Below, in pieces: positions 7,449 to 10,949 of a DNA stretch of 10,949 nucleotides. Made by a program: the position numbers and the translations under genes. The notes beneath the pieces are model-generated. The model saw only the letters and a program-made list of their open reading frames with translations. It was not told the DNA's origin and did not search any database. Source of the stretch: CAYMGQ01 sp964390055 (GTDB lineage: Bacteria; Bacillota; Clostridia; Peptostreptococcales; Natronincolaceae); contig CAYMGQ010000029.1 in NCBI GenBank assembly GCA_964390055.1, positions 1 through 10,949 on the forward strand. The letters are read 5' to 3'. Within the stretch, counting starts at the first letter, position 1; each line of letters opens with the position of its first letter.

Positions 7449-8810
7449 ACACCCAACTCCTTTCAAATATCTAAAATTTATTTTGATAAGATTTTTAATG
7501 TGACTTTCATTGTAATGTGCATCCCTAGACTTAGATATTTTAATAATTATGATTTTATGGATGAGCATGAATAAGTTTTCATTATTTAATAACCTTTTCA
7601 TTAACTCATCATATATCCTAAAGTACGTTGTGATCTCTTGAAAACCGGTTTTTATTAAACCATTTAACTCATCTTTTGAGTTATACAAAACCCCTAAGAT
7701 TTCTTTTGATAAAATATTAAACCTATACCTGCCCCCATCATACCGTACTACTTGAACATCAGAGAGTTCATACTTTTGGCTTTCATTAATGCTCTCATGT
7801 AATCCTTTAATCATTGTTCCAAAAGCATTGTAAATTCCCTTTGTCTCCTGATTATTTAGAATCTCATATTTTATTTTATTATTAATCCTTTGAGACTCGC
7901 CGATACTATAATTTGCATTAACAAATATCCCGTTTCCATAAAAATAGGAAAAACCTGCTGGTACACATGAATATACCAGTTTGCAAACAGGACATATAGC
8001 TATATCATTAATAAAATTCCATACATGGGATGGCTTTCTACTTGTATCAAACCCAGTCATATTTAAAAAACTTAAATCATTATTCATATCACACATCTTG
8101 CTATCACAAATAAAGCAATTATACTTAAATTTAGTAGCATCTTGAGTTGAAAATTCAATAGTTTTATCAACAAAGTATTGTTTATAATCTATATACATAT
8201 CCGGTATCTTAGTCTGCCTATTCAAAAATGATACACGATCCCAAGCATTTTTAATTATTGTATAAATGATATTCTTACCTGCTATATACTTTTTTGCATT
8301 AGGTTTATTGCAGTAATTTATTATTGCCTTTATTTTAGAAAAAGCCTCTTTTACCTCTTCAATATTTGGATCCTCATTTTTTCTAAGCCTTATTTGAGTT
8401 AGCTCCTTACCTGCTTTTTCAATGTCCAGTTCATCTTCTACAAGTTTAAATGCCGCTTTATAGCTATTACTACTCAAATAATACTTAACAGAACCACTCT
8501 TTGAACCACTCCCGATATATTCATTCAATCTTTTTAAAGAGTCCTCTCCAAATGATTCAAAGTTTTCATTTTCATGTTTTTTAATAAAACTTTCCATTTG
8601 GATTATCTTATACCATGAAAGAGTTTTTTCATAAGTATCTATAAAGTATTTAAAATATTTTTCTTCAAAGTTTTCAAAAGAATCTGCATTTATTGTTACT
8701 TCTTGTCCATTAACCTGAAAGTCATCCTTTGAATGCTTCAATACGTTCAGCAACCCAATAACCCCTGCATTGTATAGCCAATCATGAAGACTTAACTTAA
8801 TAAATTTCAC
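7131..8810 (-). CDS. cas8b: Cascade large subunit Cas8b (Cst1 type)
   Basis: Cas8 is the large Cascade subunit that recognises the PAM and recruits Cas3. The protein opens with the Cst1-type SLHDWLYNAGVIGLLNVLK. In the middle are two CxxC pairs (CFIC at about 232-235 and CPVC at 273-276 of the 559-residue form), probably binding zinc. The C-terminal third is helical. I choose the GTG at 8810 because GGAGGTGAT (8814-8822) sits 7 bases before it. An in-frame ATG at 8825 would give 564 residues but has no Shine-Dalgarno upstream, and its own first codons form this site. Cas6 ends 16 bases upstream, and cas7 starts in the stop codon. The 3' part probably also encodes Cas11 from an internal start. 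Confidence 0.93.
   Translation of the reverse strand: MKFIKLSLHDWLYNAGVIGLLNVLKHSKDDFQVNGQEVTINADSFENFEEKYFKYFIDTYEKTLSWYKIIQMESFIKKHENENFESFGEDSLKRLNEYIGSGSKSGSVKYYLSSNSYKAAFKLVEDELDIEKAGKELTQIRLRKNEDPNIEEVKEAFSKIKAIINYCNKPNAKKYIAGKNIIYTIIKNAWDRVSFLNRQTKIPDMYIDYKQYFVDKTIEFSTQDATKFKYNCFICDSKMCDMNNDLSFLNMTGFDTSRKPSHVWNFINDIAICPVCKLVYSCVPAGFSYFYGNGIFVNANYSIGESQRINNKIKYEILNNQETKGIYNAFGTMIKGLHESINESQKYELSDVQVVRYDGGRYRFNILSKEILGVLYNSKDELNGLIKTGFQEITTYFRIYDELMKRLLNNENLFMLIHKIIIIKISKSRDAHYNESHIKNLIKINFRYLKGVGCMQKTEVNIINTASAAGYYLREAYKSKNSENKLNGICYRLLNALKTNNKNMFMDTILNCYLYTNKLIPKFMTDCLRGDEEFKTIGYAFVTGLIDGKKNEITNGGEK
7457..7463 (-). promoter_or_regulatory. Internal ribosome binding site for Cas11
   Basis: The minus strand reads AAAGGAG, 8 bases before an in-frame ATG within cas8. 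It is as good as the ribosome binding sites at the true gene starts of this operon (for example AAAGGAGG before cas1 and GGAGGAG before cas7). It supports a second translation start inside cas8. Confidence 0.7.
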
Positions 8811-8813
8811 TTC

Positions 8814-8822
8814 ATCACCTCC
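8814..8822 (-). promoter_or_regulatory. Ribosome binding site deciding the cas8 start
   Basis: GGAGGTGAT on the minus strand, a nine-base complement to the 16S rRNA tail, lies 7 bases (counted from GGAGG) before the GTG at 8810. The upstream ATG at 8825 would make this site part of the coding region and has nothing comparable before it. Confidence 0.75.
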
Positions 8823-8826
8823 CATC

Positions 8827-9558
8827 TTAATAAACTATATCCAGCATTCCAAAGCCCTGACTTCTTTTAAATCCGAGCCCCAAATTATACAAATCTTTTA
8901 GATCTTCTGGATCCCCACACAGTTTAAAAATTCCTTCGTAAGAATTAATACATAAATGATTTTTTCCTGACTTTTCTTTAAACGTATTAATTTCTTGTCT
9001 TACAACAACTTTATTCATCTTAACATTTTGGAAAATAAGTTTTTCGGTTAGTCCTCTGCCTCTATAGTTTCCAAGAACCACTCCTGCAATATAGTTAAGT
9101 TCTTTTTCATATCTTTCATCATCAATTTGTAAAAAGTAATTTTGATTATCTTTTACACAAATTGGTGAAACCGTTTTAAATATTATCTCCGTGGAGTTTA
9201 TTTTCTTTTCTTTTAACAGAGTAATTCTCTCCCTTGTAATGTTAAAATCTTTATACCTGAACTCTTTAGTCTTTAAAAGACCATTGTAAAGATAAATCAT
9301 AAATTCATTATCAGGAGAACTTATAAATAAAGAAACTCCATTTTTAAGATTCGCAATATCTCCTTCTATTTCAAATCCTTTCATTTTAACAGCAAAGCAA
9401 AAATTTTTACTCTTTTTATTTTGCTTCCCATCATAGAAATATATTTTTTCATAGTATTCGGAATCGGATTTTTTTAAAGCTTCTTTTATAAGACTTACAA
9501 ACATTATATTATGAGACAAAGGTATTTTGTCCCCCTTAAAATCACACCTTAGACGCAT
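8827..9558 (-). CDS. cas6: CRISPR repeat endoribonuclease Cas6
   Basis: Cas6 cuts the array transcript within each repeat to make crRNAs and may stay bound to the 3' end. The 243-residue protein has the RAMP double-ferredoxin layout. It ends in the diagnostic glycine-rich loop GLGFKRSQGFG (227-237). Near the N terminus, IMFVSLIKEALKKSDSEYYEKIYFYDG (19-44, only short parts quoted as motif) fits clostridial Cas6. At the place where many Cas6 proteins carry the catalytic His (LH-D/G), this one has YFYDG; the only nearby His is His16. Tyr or Lys residues or His16 may take over. The ATG is preceded by GAGGGGGTG. It lies 30 bases after the WYL gene and leads the Cascade genes. Confidence 0.94.
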   Translation of the reverse strand: MRLRCDFKGDKIPLSHNIMFVSLIKEALKKSDSEYYEKIYFYDGKQNKKSKNFCFAVKMKGFEIEGDIANLKNGVSLFISSPDNEFMIYLYNGLLKTKEFRYKDFNITRERITLLKEKKINSTEIIFKTVSPICVKDNQNYFLQIDDERYEKELNYIAGVVLGNYRGRGLTEKLIFQNVKMNKVVVRQEINTFKEKSGKNHLCINSYEGIFKLCGDPEDLKDLYNLGLGFKRSQGFGMLDIVY

Positions 9559-9588
9559 TTTTTCACCCCCTCTCAGCTAAGCTTAAAT

Positions 9589-10566
9589 TCATTCTATCAC
9601 ATTAACTGGACATATGTAGGCACAATATAAACTTTTCATTTTTGAGATTTCCTCCTCTATTTCCTGTCTTAATTCTTTGGACCCTAAAACCTCTACATTG
9701 CTTCCCATTCCAAGTATCCAACTCTTTAATTCTGTTTTCCCCTTTACCCTCGCTTTGAATATTATTCCGCCTTCTACCTCTTGGATTTTTTGATTTTCTA
9801 CCCATATCTTTTCTTTTACAATCCCCGCCAACGGGTATTTTATTTTTAACTTAACGTTTGTTTCCTTATCCTTGTAAATCCCAAAACAATTTTCCATAGA
9901 CTTTCTCAAATCAAAATCTTCGCTCTTTTGAAATTTCTCATCCAATGCAAGATATTCTTTAATTCTACAAATTTTGAAATCTAGTATTTTATTTCTTTTT
10001 TCGCAATACCCCATAAAATACATGTCATTTTTATACTGAAAAGTAGCATAAGGATGAACAACTCTTTGACTTTCCCCTGAACCTAAGGATACATAAGTTA
10101 TCTGTAGCTTATTGCGTGTTAAAGAAGCAACATGAATATCCATCATAGCCTTTCTTTCAATTTTACGATCAATATTTGAAATGGTAACCTTTTTCATATG
10201 ATTATCAAACCCACTCGAAGAAATGTTTCTTTTCTCTAATACAGTTTTAATTTTATTCATTAACATTGAAATGTCTTTAGAAGTAATATGTAAGGAATCA
10301 TTTAATTGCTTTTCAACTAATTGCAGGGAATTAAATTCGCTATCCGATATGTTTAATCCTAAAAGATAATTATCTGAGTATAAACTATATCCACCATTTC
10401 TTCCCCTTTTTGAATCAATAAATATTCCCGCCTGCTCAAGGGCATCTCTATATCTCCTGATTGTTCTTCCATCAACCTCAAGTTCCTGTGCCAATTCAGA
10501 AATCTTGCATTTCGGTTTTCCCTGCAATATCAAATACATTTTTAATATATTCCCTATTTGACTCAT
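9589..10566 (-). CDS. WYL-domain transcriptional regulator with N-terminal helix-turn-helix
   Basis: This is a DNA-binding regulator that heads the cas operon and probably controls it. The 325-residue protein has an HTH_11/DeoR-like domain (about 1-65, with recognition helix near VDGRTIRRYRDALEQAG). A WYL domain follows (about 138-210: HPYATFQYKNDMYFMGYC and FKICRI), then a C-terminal WCX-type domain (about 235-312). The name-giving W-Y-L triad reads M-Y-F (182-184), so the ligand pocket may differ from the usual one. WYL proteins often sit beside defence genes, and one (sll7009 in Synechocystis) is known to repress a CRISPR system. The ATG has AGGGGG six bases upstream. A promoter lies about 95 bases before the start. 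Being first in its own operon suggests autoregulation; whether it activates or represses cannot be told. Confidence 0.9.
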   Translation of the reverse strand: MSQIGNILKMYLILQGKPKCKISELAQELEVDGRTIRRYRDALEQAGIFIDSKRGRNGGYSLYSDNYLLGLNISDSEFNSLQLVEKQLNDSLHITSKDISMLMNKIKTVLEKRNISSSGFDNHMKKVTISNIDRKIERKAMMDIHVASLTRNKLQITYVSLGSGESQRVVHPYATFQYKNDMYFMGYCEKRNKILDFKICRIKEYLALDEKFQKSEDFDLRKSMENCFGIYKDKETNVKLKIKYPLAGIVKEKIWVENQKIQEVEGGIIFKARVKGKTELKSWILGMGSNVEVLGSKELRQEIEEEISKMKSLYCAYICPVNVIE

Positions 10567-10630
10567 GAAATACCCCCTAAAACCCTACGTATTTTTTATA
10601 TACAATTATTTCTCTAATGAATTTTTTCTC

Positions 10631-10650
10631 CCATCTTCTACTATCTTCTG
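10631..10650 (-). repeat. Tandem decamer just downstream of the cas transcription start
   Basis: Two adjacent 10-base units on the plus strand, CCATCTTCTA and CTATCTTCTG, match at eight positions and are exactly one helical turn apart. They lie just after the predicted start point (about 10654) in the 5' untranslated region of the WYL-cas operon. That position would suit a repressor site. It may also be a chance low-complexity tract. Confidence 0.35.
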
Positions 10651-10660
10651 TCTTTCTAAC

Positions 10661-10689
10661 ATTATACTATTAAGGTTTACAAAAAACAA
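10661..10689 (-). promoter_or_regulatory. Main cas operon promoter (sigma-A type)
   Basis: On the minus strand the -35 is TTGTTT (10684-10689) and the -10 is a perfect TATAAT (10661-10666), with a 17-base spacer. The start point should be near 10654, leaving about 88 bases of leader before the WYL start codon. This is the only strong promoter upstream of the operon. It presumably drives the regulator and the interference genes together. Confidence 0.75.
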
Positions 10690-10694
10690 TTAAG
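10666..10694 (-). repeat. Direct repeat overlapping the cas promoter, candidate operator
   Basis: On the plus strand ACTATTAAG (10666-10674) and ACAATTAAG (10686-10694) differ at one base and are spaced 20 bases start to start, two helical turns. One copy overlaps the -10 edge and the other covers the -35. This is a natural layout for a dimeric regulator such as the WYL protein, but binding is inferred. Confidence 0.4.
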
Positions 10695-10728
10695 CATAAA
10701 CTTTCCATTGATAATCTCAGGTTGATAT

Positions 10729-10747
10729 AAATAGCTTCTTGCTATTT
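10729..10747. repeat. Short perfect inverted repeat between the divergent genes
   Basis: AAATAGC (10729-10735) and GCTATTT (10741-10747) pair perfectly around a 5-base loop. No T-run follows in either direction, so it is a poor terminator. It could be an operator in the divergent intergenic region. Apart from this, the promoters and the decamer and direct repeats, I see nothing in the 290-base gap 10567-10856. Confidence 0.3.
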
Positions 10748-10830
10748 CACTGCACCTTTTTGCCCAAAAACTTTTGATCTGGCAAAGGGAAACAGTAGAC
10801 CAATCCCAAAAATTATTGTATCATTTATTG

Positions 10831-10836
10831 TATAAT
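10831..10836 (+). promoter_or_regulatory. Possible -10 box of the divergent gene
   Basis: TATAAT lies about 20 bases before the plus-strand ATG at 10857. No recognisable -35 is at the right distance, and the untranslated leader would be only about 15 bases, just enough for the ribosome site GGGAGG (10845-10850). Tentative. Confidence 0.3.
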
Positions 10837-10856
10837 AAAAAATAGGGAGGATAAAA

Positions 10857-10949
10857 ATGCTTAGGAAAATTGTAACTAAATTCTTTTTTGTGGTCCTGTT
10901 TATTACAACTGCAGGAATGTTAACGCCGGGATGTAACAAACCAAAATCT
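10857..10949 (+). CDS. Start of a putative lipoprotein, cut by the window edge
   Basis: Only the first 31 codons are visible, on the strand opposite to the cas operon. An ATG is preceded by GGGAGG with six bases between, a strong ribosome binding site. The product begins with a basic n-region (MLRKIVTK), a hydrophobic core (FFFVVLFITTAGML) and then TPGC-NK, consistent with a bacterial lipoprotein signal peptide with Cys26 as the lipidated residue. The proline at -2 makes the lipobox imperfect. The mature domain is out of view, so the function is unknown; nothing ties it to the CRISPR locus. Confidence 0.7.
   Translation, partial: MLRKIVTKFFFVVLFITTAGMLTPGCNKPKS

Noticed and set aside
9602..9805. 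Minus-strand open frame of 67 codons within the WYL gene
   Set aside because: An out-of-frame overlap inside a gene with clear domain structure and no independent support.
10742..10939. Minus-strand open frame of 65 codons at the right edge
   Set aside because: It covers the start region and signal peptide of the plus-strand lipoprotein gene in antisense. The plus-strand gene has a strong ribosome site and a recognisable signal sequence.

Overview
The window is AT-rich (roughly 30% GC by eye). Its Shine-Dalgarno sequences are strong (AGGAGG/GGGGG types), GTG starts are common, and the repeat resembles clostridial repeats ending in GTAAAT. Together these suggest a member of the Firmicutes, most likely Clostridia. 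Nearly the whole window is one complete type I-B CRISPR-Cas locus of the Tneap/Cst kind (Cst1-type Cas8, Cst2/DevR-type Cas7, Cas5t). All of it reads on the minus strand, from right to left.

Layout, right to left (direction of transcription): a partial, divergent putative lipoprotein gene on the plus strand (10857 to the edge); a regulatory gap with a good sigma-A-type promoter (TTGTTT-17-TATAAT, 10661-10689); a WYL-domain regulator (9589-10566); then the interference module cas6, cas8, cas7, cas5, cas3 (3301-9558), tightly packed with gaps of 30 bases or less or small overlaps. A 110-base gap with a TATAAT box follows, then the adaptation module cas4, cas1, cas2 (1425-3190), with zero-gap or overlapping junctions. 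Last come a leader of about 190 bases (1233-1424) and a CRISPR array of 19 identical 29-base repeats that runs off the left edge.

How it works together: Cas4-Cas1-Cas2 select, trim and integrate new spacers at the leader end (right side of the array). The array is transcribed leftward and cut by Cas6 to give crRNAs with the expected 8-base 5' handle ATGTAAAT. Cas8, Cas7, Cas5 and a small subunit form Cascade, which finds DNA targets and recruits the Cas3 nuclease-helicase. No separate small-subunit gene is present. A strong internal ribosome binding site and in-frame ATG inside the 3' part of cas8 (7131-7448) very probably supply it as Cas11. The WYL protein, first in the operon, is the likely regulator.

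No new defence system is evident. The points worth a second look are the internal Cas11 start, the possible separate promoter for the adaptation genes, candidate operators at the cas promoter, a 13-base piece of the CRISPR repeat inside cas4, dyads in the leader, and composition and strand biases in the spacers.
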